DNA of 64,000 nucleotides, taken from the NCBI GenBank assembly GCA_030448225.1, contig JAUJNJ010000008.1:1-64000 (forward strand), written 5' to 3'. Both the position numbers and the translations under genes were made by a program. Below are positions 50,912 to 60,783 of this stretch, piece by piece. The stretch's first letter is position 1. Each line of letters begins with the position of its first letter. This DNA is from Phycisphaerae bacterium. GTDB taxonomy: Bacteria > Planctomycetota > Phycisphaerae > Tepidisphaerales > Tepidisphaeraceae. The notes below the pieces were generated by a model. The model was not told the origin of the DNA. It did no database searches and saw only the letters and a list, made by a program, of their open reading frames with translations.

Positions 50912-52711
50912 TTAACGCGCCGGTTCGGTGACGGGAAATCCTCCCGCCGGCTGCGCGGTTCGGCGGGCGGGCGTGACGAGCGACACCACGATCAGCACGA
51001 GGAACCCGAGCGGGATCGTCACGAGGCCCGGCTGGCTGAACGGCATCGGGGCTGTCGTCGGGTCGAGGGCGGGGAAGAAGTACTTCTTGTAAATGTTCAG
51101 GTACGCCGGCTGGGTGAACGCGAGCCACAGGAGCGACGAGAGGAGCCCGACCGTGATCGCGGCCGTGATCCCCTGCTTCGTCGTGCGCCGCCAGAAGAGC
51201 AGCATCACCAGGGCGGGCAGGTTCGCGCTCGCGGCCACGTTGAAGGCCCAGCCGACGAGGAACGTGGCGTTGAAGTCCTGGAAGACGACCCCCAGCACGA
51301 TCGCGAACACGCCGACGACGACGGCGGCGATCTTGCCCGCCCGCACCTTGCCCCCATCGTCCATCTCGATCTTCAGGAAGTTCGTCATCAGGTCGTGGGC
51401 GACGGCCCCGCTCGCGGCCATGATCAGGCCGCTGACGGTGCCCAGGACCGTCGTGAACGCGATCGCGCTGATGATCGCGAACAGCAGTTCGCCGAACTGC
51501 CGCGCCAGCAGCGGGGCCGCCATGTTGCTGTCGGTCATCGGCGCGATCGTCGTCATCGCGCCGAGGCCCAGGTAGAGCGTCAGGATGTAGAAGAACCCGA
51601 TGCTCGCGATGCCGACGACCGTGCTCTTGCGCGCCGCCGCCGCGTCCTTCACGGTGTAATAGCGGATCAGGATGTGCGGCAGCGACGCCGTGCCGGCGAA
51701 CAGCGCCAGCATCAGCGAGAGGAAGTCGAGCTTCTTGACCAGGCTGTCGCTGCGGACGCCGGCGAACAGCGGGTTCGCACCCGGGTAGAGCAGGTCGGCC
51801 CCGGTCAGCGTCTCCCCGTTGGCGTTCGTCGTCACCGGCGTGAACGTCGTCTCCGCGGTCGCCGCGGCGCCGGGCGCGGCCGCCACGGGCTTCCACTTCA
51901 CGATCTCGCTCTTCTGGATCGTCGCGATGTACTCGAGCGGGCCGACCGGGCCGGTCGCCTGCTGGCCGTCCGGCAGTTTCGTGATCGTGCCGATCGGGAA
52001 CGTGCCGCCGCGCGCCGAGCCGTCGTTGGACGTGGTCTGCGCCGTGGCGACCGCCGCCTCGGGCCGGGCGACCAGCCCGCGGCGGAGGATCAGGATCGTC
52101 AGGATCAGGCAGAAGAAGACGAGCAGCGACCCCTTGATGAACTGCACCCACGTCGTCGAGACCATGCCCGCCGTCGCGACGATCATGATCACGACGACGC
52201 CGACGATGATCACGCCCGCCCAGTGCGGGAACCCCAGCAGCGGCGTGATCAGCGACCCCGCCCCGACCATCTGCGGGATCAGGTAGAGCAGGCTGACCAG
52301 CAGCGTGCTGATCGCGGCCGTCAGCTTGATGCCGCGACTGTCGAACTGGCTGTCGAGCGCGTCGGCGAACGTGAACTTCCCGAGCCGCTTGATCGGCTCG
52401 GCGATCACGAACAGCGCGACGATCCACCCGGCGAGGAACCCGATCGAGTAGAGGAACCCGTCGTACCCGAAGAACGCGATCATCCCGCAGATGCCCAGGA
52501 AGCTGGCGGCCGAGAGGTAGTCGCCCGCGAAGGCGATCCCGTTCACGAACCACCCGACCTGCCCGTGGGCCGCGTAGTACCCCTTGGCGCTCTTGGCCTT
52601 TGACCCGAGGTAGAAGCTGAGGACGAGCACCGCGCCGACGAACACCGCGAAGACGGTGAACGACAACGGGCTGGCGGCCGCGACGACGAGCGGGGGCAGT
52701 GCAATGGTCAT
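50912..52711 (-). CDS. Sodium/solute symporter, acetate permease ActP type
   Basis: A 599-residue SSS-family transporter with about 13 membrane helices. Typical segments are GWFVNGIAFAGDYLSAASFLG near the start, RLGKFTFADALDSQF, a helix IIVGVVVIMIVATAGMVSTT, and DAAAARKSTVVGIASIG with PHILIRYYTV. A long insert loop (about residues 255-330) between helices is rich in Ala/Thr. Homologues carry acetate or similar monocarboxylates with Na+. Start ATG 52711 follows GGAGGG. The DUF485 gene two bases upstream is the usual partner. Confidence 0.92.
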   Translation of the reverse strand: MTIALPPLVVAAASPLSFTVFAVFVGAVLVLSFYLGSKAKSAKGYYAAHGQVGWFVNGIAFAGDYLSAASFLGICGMIAFFGYDGFLYSIGFLAGWIVALFVIAEPIKRLGKFTFADALDSQFDSRGIKLTAAISTLLVSLLYLIPQMVGAGSLITPLLGFPHWAGVIIVGVVVIMIVATAGMVSTTWVQFIKGSLLVFFCLILTILILRRGLVARPEAAVATAQTTSNDGSARGGTFPIGTITKLPDGQQATGPVGPLEYIATIQKSEIVKWKPVAAAPGAAATAETTFTPVTTNANGETLTGADLLYPGANPLFAGVRSDSLVKKLDFLSLMLALFAGTASLPHILIRYYTVKDAAAARKSTVVGIASIGFFYILTLYLGLGAMTTIAPMTDSNMAAPLLARQFGELLFAIISAIAFTTVLGTVSGLIMAASGAVAHDLMTNFLKIEMDDGGKVRAGKIAAVVVGVFAIVLGVVFQDFNATFLVGWAFNVAASANLPALVMLLFWRRTTKQGITAAITVGLLSSLLWLAFTQPAYLNIYKKYFFPALDPTTAPMPFSQPGLVTIPLGFLVLIVVSLVTPARRTAQPAGGFPVTEPAR

Positions 52712-52713
52712 CG

Positions 52714-53025
52714 TCACGGCCGGCCCTCCGTGAGGGAGGTGGCGTCGCCGTCCGCGTGCGCGAGACGGGTCGCGACCATGTAGACCAGCGCGAGCACGAA
52801 GGCCGCCAGGATCAGGCCCATGCCGTAGACGATCGCCAGGTTCACGCCGCCGAGCACCGGCTGCTTCATGCGCTCCGGCGCGAACGCCGCCAGCGCCATG
52901 AAGCCGCCGTACAGCAGCACGTAGAGCGCGAACAGCCACAGGCCGTAGCGGACGTTGCGCGCGATCGTGGGGGCGTGGTGGTCCGGATGCGGTGCGTCCG
53001 CGGACGGGCCGGGCGAGTCGGTCAT
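52714..53025 (-). CDS. DUF485 membrane protein (ActP partner)
   Basis: A 103-residue protein with two membrane helices (YGLWLFALYVLLYGGFMALA and GMGLILAAFVLALVYMVA) and a His/Asp/Pro-rich N-terminus. DUF485 (YjcH) proteins accompany ActP-type symporters in most genomes. It ends two bases before the symporter's ATG region, so they are co-transcribed and likely coupled. Confidence 0.92.
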   Translation of the reverse strand: MTDSPGPSADAPHPDHHAPTIARNVRYGLWLFALYVLLYGGFMALAAFAPERMKQPVLGGVNLAIVYGMGLILAAFVLALVYMVATRLAHADGDATSLTEGRP

Positions 53026-53415
53026 CGGGCGTTCTCCTCCGAAGTGTCGCGACGGAAGCTACGGCCCCGCCGCTTTTTGCACAAGATGAGCGGGCGGCAT
53101 CGACAACCACGAACCGTGCCGACGCGGGCGGGCCAGCGTTCGTGGGTGGACCGAGCGCCGAAAAGGCCCCGGGTCTCGCGGCTGTCGCCGACCTCGCTTT
53201 CCAGCCTCGTCTTGTAGTTGGGACGCCTGCGTCGCGGTTGTGGCGCAGCCACAGGCTCTCGCGCGAGATCCGCGGGTGCGCGTCGACTGCGACGCAGGCG
53301 TCGCAACTACGTTTGGAGCGGCGCGGCATCGGCCCCATCAGATAGGTCACGGCGGCCGCCGACGCGAAGCCGCAGTTCCCACCGGCTAATGTTCGCGAAG
53401 GCGCCGCCCCCCAAG
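53026..53415. other. Gap with an interspersed inverted repeat
   Basis: About 390 bases. GTAGTTGGGACGCCTGCGTC (from 53215) and GCGACGCAGGCGTCGCAACT (from about 53290) are inverted partners around a 50-base loop containing its own palindrome (GTGGCGCAGCCACA). No gene supported. Confidence 0.6.
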
Positions 53416-53444
53416 TTGCGGGAACATTTAGCCAGACCTACAGT
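53416..53444 (+). promoter_or_regulatory. Promoter of the S55 peptidase gene
   Basis: TTGCGG (53416-53421), a 17-base spacer and TACAGT (53439-53444). The leader to the ATG is about 77 bases. Confidence 0.55.
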
Positions 53445-53527
53445 AAGACTTCTTGATGGTCGTCCGTTCGCCCCCGCGCTGCGAACCGGTCTGTGCTGTG
53501 GACGTTTCCCTTCCGGCGAGGCAAAAG

Positions 53528-55651
53528 ATGAAGCTTCGGCTCGCGGCGGTGCTCGCTTCTACTCTGTTCCACCCGTTCATCCTCCGGCCGGCCGTGGCCG
53601 AGCCTCAACCCGCTCCGGTTGCCCACGCGAAGCCCGCCACGGCCCAACCACCGGTCGCCGGTGATTCGCTCTTCGACCCCAGCCGGCACATGCGCGTGTC
53701 GGAGGTGCGCGCGGGGATGAAGGGGTACGGCCTGTCGGTGTTCAGCGGCACGAAGATCGAGCGGTTCGACGTCGAGGTGATCTCGGTCCTCAACAAGTTC
53801 AACCCCGGCGGCGACGTGGTCCTCATCAAGTGCAAGGGGATGAACCTCGAGCACACCGGCGCCGTCGCGGGGATGAGCGGCTCGCCGGTCTACCTGAAGG
53901 ACGACCAGGGTCGTGAGCGGATGATCGGCGCGTTCGCCTACGGGTGGCCGCTGACGAAGGACCCGCTCGCGGGCGTGCAGCCGATCGAGTACATGCTGCG
54001 CATCCCGGCGGCGTCGAAGAACAGCCCGATCAACTCCGTCCCCGCGGCCGGCGGCGCCAGCGGCGTGGGAGCCGCGGCCCCGCACAACCGCTCGCGCGGC
54101 GCGAAGCTGCGCTGTTCGCTTACCGACTCGCCCTACTACCCCCGCCTGAACTTCGACGCCGCCCGCACGCACGCCCGGCGCGCCGCCGGCGAGCGGGCCG
54201 GCCTCGGCGCGAACGCGGGCGGCGTTCAGCTTCGCCCGCTCGCGACGCCGCTGATGACGTCCGGCTTGTCGCCGCGGATGCTTGAGCAGGTCGCGCCGCT
54301 CTTCGAGATGATGGGCCTCACCCCCCTCCAGGCCGGCGGCGGCGGTGGAGGCGGTTCGCTGCCGCCGGGGCAGGCGACGCCGAAACTCGAGCCGGGTTCG
54401 GTGATGGCCGTGCCGATGATCCTCGGCGACAGCGAGATGACCGCGATCGGCACGACGACGGAGGTGATCGGCGGCCGCGTGTTCGGCTTCGGGCACCCGT
54501 TCAACAACGAGGGCCCGGTCGCCCTGCCGATGGGCACCGGCCGGGTCGGGCACATCATCCCCAACTTGCAGACGAGCTTTAAGCTCGGCTTCCTCCACGA
54601 GCAGGTGGGCCGCCTCACCGCCGACCAGCAGGTGGGCGTGGCCGGGGAGATGGGCCAGTCGCCGCCGATGGTGCCGATCGACTACAAGATCGTTTACGCC
54701 GACGGCTCGCCGCCGCGGTCGTTCCATTTCGACGGCGCGCTACACCCGCGCTTCACGCCGCTGATCTGCGGCGTGTCGCTCATGAGCGCGCTGTCGGGCG
54801 CGCACGATTTGCCGCAGTACAACACGCTCGACTACGACGTGACGCTCGAGTTCAGCAACGGGCAGACCGTGCGCGTGAAGAACCGGGCCGTGAACACCAG
54901 CCCGATGGAGGTGTTCGCCGAGATCGGCATGCCGCTGATGACGGCGGCGGACAACCCGTTCGAGCGCGTGCTGGTGAAGCGGGTGACCGGCACGTTCCAC
55001 GTCTCGGGCGAGGCGAAGGACGCGCAGGTCGTCGAGGTGAACATGCCCAAGAGCCGCTTCCGGCCGGGCGAGACGATCCGCGGCTTCGTCACGTACAAGC
55101 CGTTCCGGGGCGAAGAGTCGATCCTCCCGATCGAGCTGCAACTCCCAGCCGACCTGCGCGAGGGGGACTACAAGCTCGTCGTCTCGGACTACCGGCGTTA
55201 CATGCAGGACGAGCAGCAATCGCGTCCGTTCCGGTTCACGGCCGAGAAGGTCGAGGAACTGTTCGACGTCCTGCGCGACGTGACGGCCGTGCGGCGCGAC
55301 GCGCTGTACCTCCGCCTCGTCCGCCAGCCCGACGGCGTCGCGATCGGCCGCACGGCCATGCCGCAGCTTCCCTCGTCGCGCCGGACGGTGCTGATGGGCG
55401 CCGGCCGGAGCAACACCACGCGGTTCGTCAGCTCGACCGTGAAGGCGATGCCGGTGCAATTCGTCATGACCGGCGCGAGCGAGTTCACGATCACGGTGGA
55501 CCCGAAGGCGAAGGTCGGCGTCGGCAAGCCCGGGCCGGTGCGGCTCGACGCCGACGAGGCCGCCGCCCCGGCGGAACCGGTCGTGCCGAAGGCGGCGCCG
55601 GCGGGGCCGACGCCGGATGCCGGCAAGCTTCCAAGGGCGTCGGCCGACTAA
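53528..55651 (+). CDS. Exported SpoIVB/S55-type serine peptidase-like protein
   Basis: A 707-residue protein. Residues 1-24 are a signal peptide (LRLAAVLASTLFHPFILR, then PAVAEP). The S55 fold follows: RVSEVRAGMKGYGLSVFSGT, GAVAGMSGSPVYLKDDQG with the catalytic Ser119, and FGFGHPFNNEGPVALPMG with the His323 that pairs with it. A long C-terminal beta-rich region (SRFRPGETIRGFVTYKPFRG and LPADLREGDYKLVVSDYRRY) is not part of the classic 430-residue SpoIVB. In Bacillus SpoIVB signals during sporulation; here the target is unknown. GAGG precedes the ATG. Confidence 0.88.
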   Translation: MKLRLAAVLASTLFHPFILRPAVAEPQPAPVAHAKPATAQPPVAGDSLFDPSRHMRVSEVRAGMKGYGLSVFSGTKIERFDVEVISVLNKFNPGGDVVLIKCKGMNLEHTGAVAGMSGSPVYLKDDQGRERMIGAFAYGWPLTKDPLAGVQPIEYMLRIPAASKNSPINSVPAAGGASGVGAAAPHNRSRGAKLRCSLTDSPYYPRLNFDAARTHARRAAGERAGLGANAGGVQLRPLATPLMTSGLSPRMLEQVAPLFEMMGLTPLQAGGGGGGGSLPPGQATPKLEPGSVMAVPMILGDSEMTAIGTTTEVIGGRVFGFGHPFNNEGPVALPMGTGRVGHIIPNLQTSFKLGFLHEQVGRLTADQQVGVAGEMGQSPPMVPIDYKIVYADGSPPRSFHFDGALHPRFTPLICGVSLMSALSGAHDLPQYNTLDYDVTLEFSNGQTVRVKNRAVNTSPMEVFAEIGMPLMTAADNPFERVLVKRVTGTFHVSGEAKDAQVVEVNMPKSRFRPGETIRGFVTYKPFRGEESILPIELQLPADLREGDYKLVVSDYRRYMQDEQQSRPFRFTAEKVEELFDVLRDVTAVRRDALYLRLVRQPDGVAIGRTAMPQLPSSRRTVLMGAGRSNTTRFVSSTVKAMPVQFVMTGASEFTITVDPKAKVGVGKPGPVRLDADEAAAPAEPVVPKAAPAGPTPDAGKLPRASAD

Positions 55652-55801
55652 CGTGCGCCGCAAGTAAGAAGTTCACGAACGACGCAGGTCGAGGCGTCGC
55701 ATCCTGAAGACATTTACACACCGTCGACGCGGCGTCGAGCAACTCGCGACCGATTCAACTTCAGGTGTAACAGCCCTCGGTGTTGGGGCACCATGACCGG
55801 C

Positions 55802-55830
55802 GTGGCCACCTGAGGTGGCCACGCCACTGA
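55802..55830. repeat. Interspersed palindrome, GTGGCCACC family
   Basis: GTGGCCACCTGAGGTGGCCA then CGCCACTGA, the same element as 38588-38618. Between the S55 gene and the next. Confidence 0.75.
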
Positions 55831-55897
55831 GTCCGCGTGCGATCCGCACCGGAACCGCTGTCGCATCGCATTCGGCAGACGAACGGAGAACCAACGC

Positions 55898-58467
55898 ATG
55901 AGGCTCCCCTTCCCCGCGCGCGATCGTCGCACTCTGTGCCGCCGCCGCCCTCGCCGTCTCGCTCGTGGTCCCGTCGCGGGCGCCGGCGGTGTCGACGAGC
56001 ACGTGGTCGCAGACGAGCGAGAACGACTTCAAGGACGGCACGTTCGACAACGTCGTCGCCACGAACCTCGGCGACCTGAAGCTGTCGCGCGCGCGGTGCA
56101 GACGCTGCTCGAGCAGGACCCGCGCATCAGCTCCGTCAACGCGCTGGCCGAGGCGCCCGACGGCACGATCTACGCCGGCACCGGGCCGCACGGCATCCTG
56201 CTGCGGATCAAGGGGACGACGTTAAGCCGGTCCTCACGCTCGACGACGACGGCAACATCTTCGCCCTCGCGTTCGACAAGCAGGGCCGGCTGCTCATCGG
56301 CACCGGCGGCGACAGCGGGCGCGTGCTGCGCGTCGACAAGCCCGACGCCGGGTCGAAGCCGACGGAGGTGTTCAAGGACGGCGTGCAGTACGTGTGGTCG
56401 GTGCGGGCGACGACCGACGGGTCGGTGTACGTCGCGACGGGGCCGACCGGACAACTCCACGAGATCAAGCCCGACGGCACGAGCCGGGTGCTGCTCGACA
56501 CGACCGAGAACAACGTCCTGAGCCTCGTCGCCGACAACGGTGACTTCCTCTACGCGGGGACCGATCCGAACGGGCTGATCTACCGAATCAATCGCAAGAC
56601 CGGCGAGGCGTTCGTCTTGTACGACGCGGTGGAGAGCGAGGTCGCCGCGCTGGCGGCTCGACGCGCGCGGCAACCTGTTCGCGGCGACGGCCGAGGCGCG
56701 CGAGGACCAGGCGGGCGGTCGTCCCGCGCCGGCGGCGGCGGAGCAGGTGGGCCGGCCGGAGGGGGCGCATCGGGCGTGCCGCTGCCGTCGCAGCCGCCGA
56801 CGAACCCCGAGCCGCCGAAGCTGCCCGACGCGACGCCCGGCCAGCCGGCGCCGATCCCCAAGGCCGCGCCGTCGGCCGGGATGCCGTTCGACCTGCCGAG
56901 CAATCCGTTCGCCGCCGCCGCCGCTGCCGAGGGCGGGGAGGACGGCGGCGACGTGGAGTCGCCCGGCGGCCCGCCCGACGCCGCACCGGGCGAGCCCCCC
57001 GCCGGGCGCCCCGACGCCGGGCCAGCCGCCGCAGCCGAGCCCCGGCCCGGGCCCCACGCCCGGCCCCAACCCGCCGCCGTCCGCCCCGCCGCGCGCCGCC
57101 CCGCGACCGTCGGCGAGAACAACGTCCCCGGCCGCCAGCCGCCGGTCGACGCCCGCGCCGCCGGCCAGCCGCGGCCGGAGGGGAACGCGGTTTACCGGAT
57201 CGACACCGAGGGGTTCGTCAGCGAGATCTTCCGCCAGCCGGTGCTCGTCTTCGCGATGGCCGAGCGGCAGGGGTCGCTCCTGCTGGCGACCGGCAGCGAG
57301 GGGAACATCTACCAAGTCAGCCCCGCCGCGGAAGAGACGATCGTGCTGGCGAAGGTGAACCCGAAGCAGGTCCTGTCGATCCTGCCGGCGAAGGACGGGC
57401 GGATCTACCTCGGCCTGGCCAACGCCGGCGGGATCGCCGCCATGAGCCTGGGCTACGCCACGACCGGCACGTTCACCAGCCCGGTGCTCGACGCGACGCA
57501 GGTGAGCCGCTTCGGCAAGATGCAGCTCCGGGGCCTGCTGCCGGGGCAGACGTCGCTGAAGGTCGCCACGCGCCAGCAGCAACGTGCGCGACGCGACGGC
57601 CGGGGGCAGTTGGTCGCCGTGGACGAAGGACGTGCCGGCGACCGAGTTCGTGCAGGTCGACGCGCCCGACGGCCCGGTTCCTCCAGTACCGCCTGACGTT
57701 CACGAGCGGGGGCAAGGCGTCGCCGATCGTCGAGGACGTGAGCGTCGCGTACCAACTCCCGAACCTGCCGCCCCAGGTGAAGTCGATCAAGCTGACCGCC
57801 GTGCCCGACCCCGCGCCGGCGGCGTCGGGCGGGGGCGAGGCCGAGCCCGTCCGCGTGCCGAGCGCCCGCCGGCAGACCGTGGCGTGGGAGGCGTCCGACC
57901 CGAACGCCGACACGCTCACCTACGCGCTCTACTTCCGCCGCGGCGCGGGCAGCCCGTGGATTCTCCTGAAGGAGAAGGTCCGCGAGACGCAGGCCGAGTG
58001 GGACACGCGCTCGATCGCCGACGGGCGGTACGAGGTGAAGGTGGTGGCGTCCGACGCGCCGTCCAACCCGCCGGGCAAGGGCCGCTCGTCAGGCCGGGTA
58101 AGCGACGCGATCGTGGTTGACAACACGCCGCCGGTCGTCGGCGACGTGAAGTGGAGCCAGAAGGGGCGCGGCGATCGAGGTGACGCTCAAGGCGGTCGAC
58201 CGGTCGAGCGTGGTGGCGGCCCTGGACTACAGCGTCGACTCCAGCCGCGATTGGCAGGCGGTGCTGCCGGCCGACAACATCTTCGACGGCCCGGACGAGG
58301 CGGTGAAGTTGACGCTCGGCAACCTGCCGCCCGGCCTGCACCAGGTGACGGTCCGCGCGACCGACGCCAAAGGGAACCAGGCGTTCGAGAACGTGTTCGT
58401 CACCGTCGAAAGCCCGCGGCGGCGAAGTGACGGGAGACGGCCCACGATGACGGGCCATGCCATTTAG
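55898..58467 (+). pseudogene. Exported beta-propeller protein, multiply frameshifted
   Basis: ATG 55898 begins a signal peptide (RAIVALCAAAALAVSLVVPS in an adjacent frame). The body is a repeat propeller: ISSVNALAEAPDGTIYAGTG, ALAFDKQGRLLIGTGGDSGR, YVWSVRATTDGSVYVATGPT, VLSLVADNGDFLYAGTDPNG, PAKDGRIYLGLANAGGIAAM. It ends with a fibronectin-like domain (GRYEVKVVASDAPSNPPGKG, LPPGLHQVTVRATDAKGN). A Pro/Ala-rich linker of about 150 residues interrupts the propeller. At least six indels. About 840 residues if repaired. Extracytoplasmic scaffold by inference. Confidence 0.75.
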
Positions 58468-58490
58468 AATCCGCTCCAGACCACCGATCG

Positions 58491-58520
58491 CCCCTTTTAG
58501 CCGCAGGCCCGAAGGGGCCG
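58491..58520. repeat. Interspersed palindrome, reversed copy of the GGCTAAAAGG family
   Basis: CCCCTTTTAGCCGCAGGCCC followed by GAAGGGGCC, the reverse complement of the element at 28348-28378. Confidence 0.7.
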
Positions 58521-58740
58521 CTGCCGGAGTTCCAGAAGGGTCTCCGTAGACAATTCGCACCCCCAGACGCGAACCGATGACGGACGCGACGAAACCCCAA
58601 CGCCCACCCCGTCGTTCGGCGGTCGACGCGAGGAGCTTAGCCGGTGCCGCAGGCTTGCGGACCTGGCTCTGAGTTGTCCAGCCCGCTTCGCACCGGGTGT
58701 TCGATGGTGGTCTCGCGACTCCTTTCGCGCGCCGCTCCCC

Positions 58741-58768
58741 TTGACGAAACGCCGCCGTTCCCTACATT
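58741..58768 (+). promoter_or_regulatory. Promoter of rpmH
   Basis: TTGACG (58741-58746), a 16-base spacer and TACATT (58763-58768). Leader of about 70 bases. Among the best -35 boxes in the window, fitting a ribosomal protein gene. Confidence 0.7.
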
Positions 58769-58843
58769 ACTCGGCCCGCGTTCGCATGCCGGCCGGAAGT
58801 TGGTCGCGGTGGGCGGAGAGGCTTCGAGTCGAGGAATTACGCG

Positions 58844-59038
58844 ATGCATTACCCCCACAGGAAGAGCGCGATCAAGCGGGCCCGCAAGCTCGGGTTCCGA
58901 GCCCGGATGCGGACGAAGAAGGGTCGCCAGATGATCAACCGCAGCGCGCGCCGGCCGCGCCGTGCAGGTGGTCTGACCCGCGCCGTCGTTCCCGCCCCGT
59001 CCGCGAACGGCCCCGCCTCCGCTCCCAATCGCAAATGA
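58844..59038 (+). CDS. rpmH: 50S ribosomal protein L34, tail probably frameshifted
   Basis: MHYPHRKSAIKRARKLGFRA then RMRTKKGRQMINR is L34. The open frame goes on to 64 residues with an unusual tail, while L34 is normally 44-50. In the next frame the sequence after MINR reads AARAGRAVQVV and stops at TGA 58974-58976, a normal L34 end, so a one-base indel near 58945 is likely. The rnpA gene usual after rpmH is not present. Confidence 0.85.
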   Translation: MHYPHRKSAIKRARKLGFRARMRTKKGRQMINRSARRPRRAGGLTRAVVPAPSANGPASAPNRK

Positions 59039-59045
59039 ACGTCTG

Positions 59046-59075
59046 CCAGCCCGCCGGGTTCGTCCCGCCGGGCTG
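59046..59075 (+). terminator. Hairpin after rpmH
   Basis: CCAGCCCGCCGGG pairs with CCCGCCGGGCTGG (one mismatch in 13) around a short TTCGT-type loop. No T-run. Likely transcript end of rpmH. Confidence 0.5.
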
Positions 59076-59157
59076 GTGCGCGCGCCTGCCACAGGGTGAA
59101 AGACTTCGCGGCAACACCGCCGTCTAACAGGGTCTGATCGTCGGGACGCTAGGCCCG

Positions 59158-60531
59158 CTACTCGTCGTCCACGCCGAGGATCTCGTCGTCGGCGGCGAGC
59201 AGTTCGAACGCCGCCTCGTCGAGTTCGACCTCGGCCGGGTCCTCCGCCTCAGCGTCCGCGACGGTTACGACGGCTTCACTGAACACCGCCCTGCCGCTGC
59301 CGTCGTCTCGACGACGTCGTCCTCGGGTTCTTCCTCACCGTCGTCGGTGCCCTGCGACTCCATCCCCGGCCCCGTCACAGCGTCGTCCGCGTGCTCGTCG
59401 GCGGCAGCGGCGTCATCCTGATCGCCGACCTTCTCTGCGTCCGCTTCGCCGTCTAATTCTGTGTCGTCGTCTGCGTCGCATTCGCGTCATCCACGTTCTC
59501 GTCGTCCGCTCCGGCGGCGAACACCTCGGACGCTCGGGTTCGTCGTTGACCTCGGCCTCCGCGGCGGAATCCTCAACTGGGTCCAAGTCGGCATCGGCGT
59601 CCGCTTCAGTCGCCCCGGCGGCGGCCAGAGGTTGCACGTCGCCCTTCTCGTCATCCGAATCGTCGTACCCGTCGTCGTCCGCGCCGGTGACGTGGCCGGC
59701 GGTCGTCGCGGTAAAGGCCGCGCTGTCGAACTCGACCGCATCGGCGATGGCGGCATCGGCCGGCGTCGGCGCTTCGCCGGACTGCCTTCCCCGGCCGGCG
59801 CGTCGTCCTCGTCGTCGTCGTCCGCTTCGCCCGCGGGGAGTGCTCCTGCCCCGGCCGCCAGTGCCGCCGTGGGGGCCCACGCCTCCTCCGCGGATCCGAC
59901 GCGTGGGCGAACGTCGTCGTCGCTCGACGTCACCTCGTCCCACACGTGTTCGTACCTCTGCGGGGCCGAGAGCGGCGGCACGCCGACGTTAGCCACGGCG
60001 TGCGAAGCGGCCACGGTCGCCTCGCCCGCGACGCGGTCGCCGGTTCGGGCGTCGTCGACATCGACGGATTCCTGTTCGTCCGCGGGGGCCGTCGCGGCGA
60101 CCGCTGGCACCGGCACAACACTCGGTGTCTGAGCAGCGCCCGGTGACACCGCCGCGGTCGATTGCTCCGCCGGCTGCGGCTCGGTCGCGGCCGCCCCCGA
60201 AAGAATGGCGGCGTAGAAGCCGACGGTGAAGAACCCCTGCTGCTGTTGGTACGGAAAGTCGATCAGTTGGCAAAACGCCGCGACGAGCGCCTGCGCGTCG
60301 GGGTCGGCCCGTTCGGCCGCCTGCACGTCGAGCTGGTGCTGGCGGTCGCGGAACCGCAGGGTCTGCACGAAGCGGCCGGTGGATTCGCCGGTCCAGTTGG
60401 AGCCGACCTGTTCGTACACGTCGAACCCGTCGCACCCGATGCGCCAGCGCCGCCCGGAACCGCGCGAGCAGTCGCGCGTGCTCGGCGCGCTTTTCCTTCG
60501 GCACGACGTAACTGTTGGTCTGAAGGAGCAT
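59158..60531 (-). pseudogene. Acidic repeat-tailed protein, frameshifted
   Basis: From ATG 60531: MLLQTNSYVVPKEKRAEHAR, LLARFRAALA, then in another frame VYEQVGSNWTGESTGRFVQT, LRFRDRQHQLDVQAAERADP, QGFFTVGFYAAILSGAAATE. This N-terminal domain (about 115 residues) is compact and resembles small stress-type ferredoxin-like folds. A very long acidic low-complexity tail follows (DDDDEDDAP-type runs, ending ELDEAAFELLAADDEILGVD at 59158). The frame breaks several times. Function unknown; the tail may bind basic partners. Confidence 0.5.
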
Positions 60532-60783
60532 GCGTTTGCGTCGGTTCGGCGGTCGGCCGCGGGCGGGACGCGTCGCCGGGGCGGCGTCGTTCGAACCGCC
60601 TGCTCCGGCGCCTTTTCGCAGGCGAACAGCGTACGTGCCGCGTGCCGCGTTCTCTTTCGATTGGTTCACGGCCGGGGCCGGAGGGCCCGCCCCAGTAGGC
60701 GGCGGCTGACGGGCCTGCCTCGGGCGATCTTCGCCGAAGAGCCGGGCGCGTTCAAACCGCGGCATTGCGCCCGACGCCGCCGA

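Noticed and set aside
59036..59130. rnpA after rpmH
   Set aside because: The short ORF here has no RNase P protein motif and a hairpin lies inside it; rnpA is not in the window.
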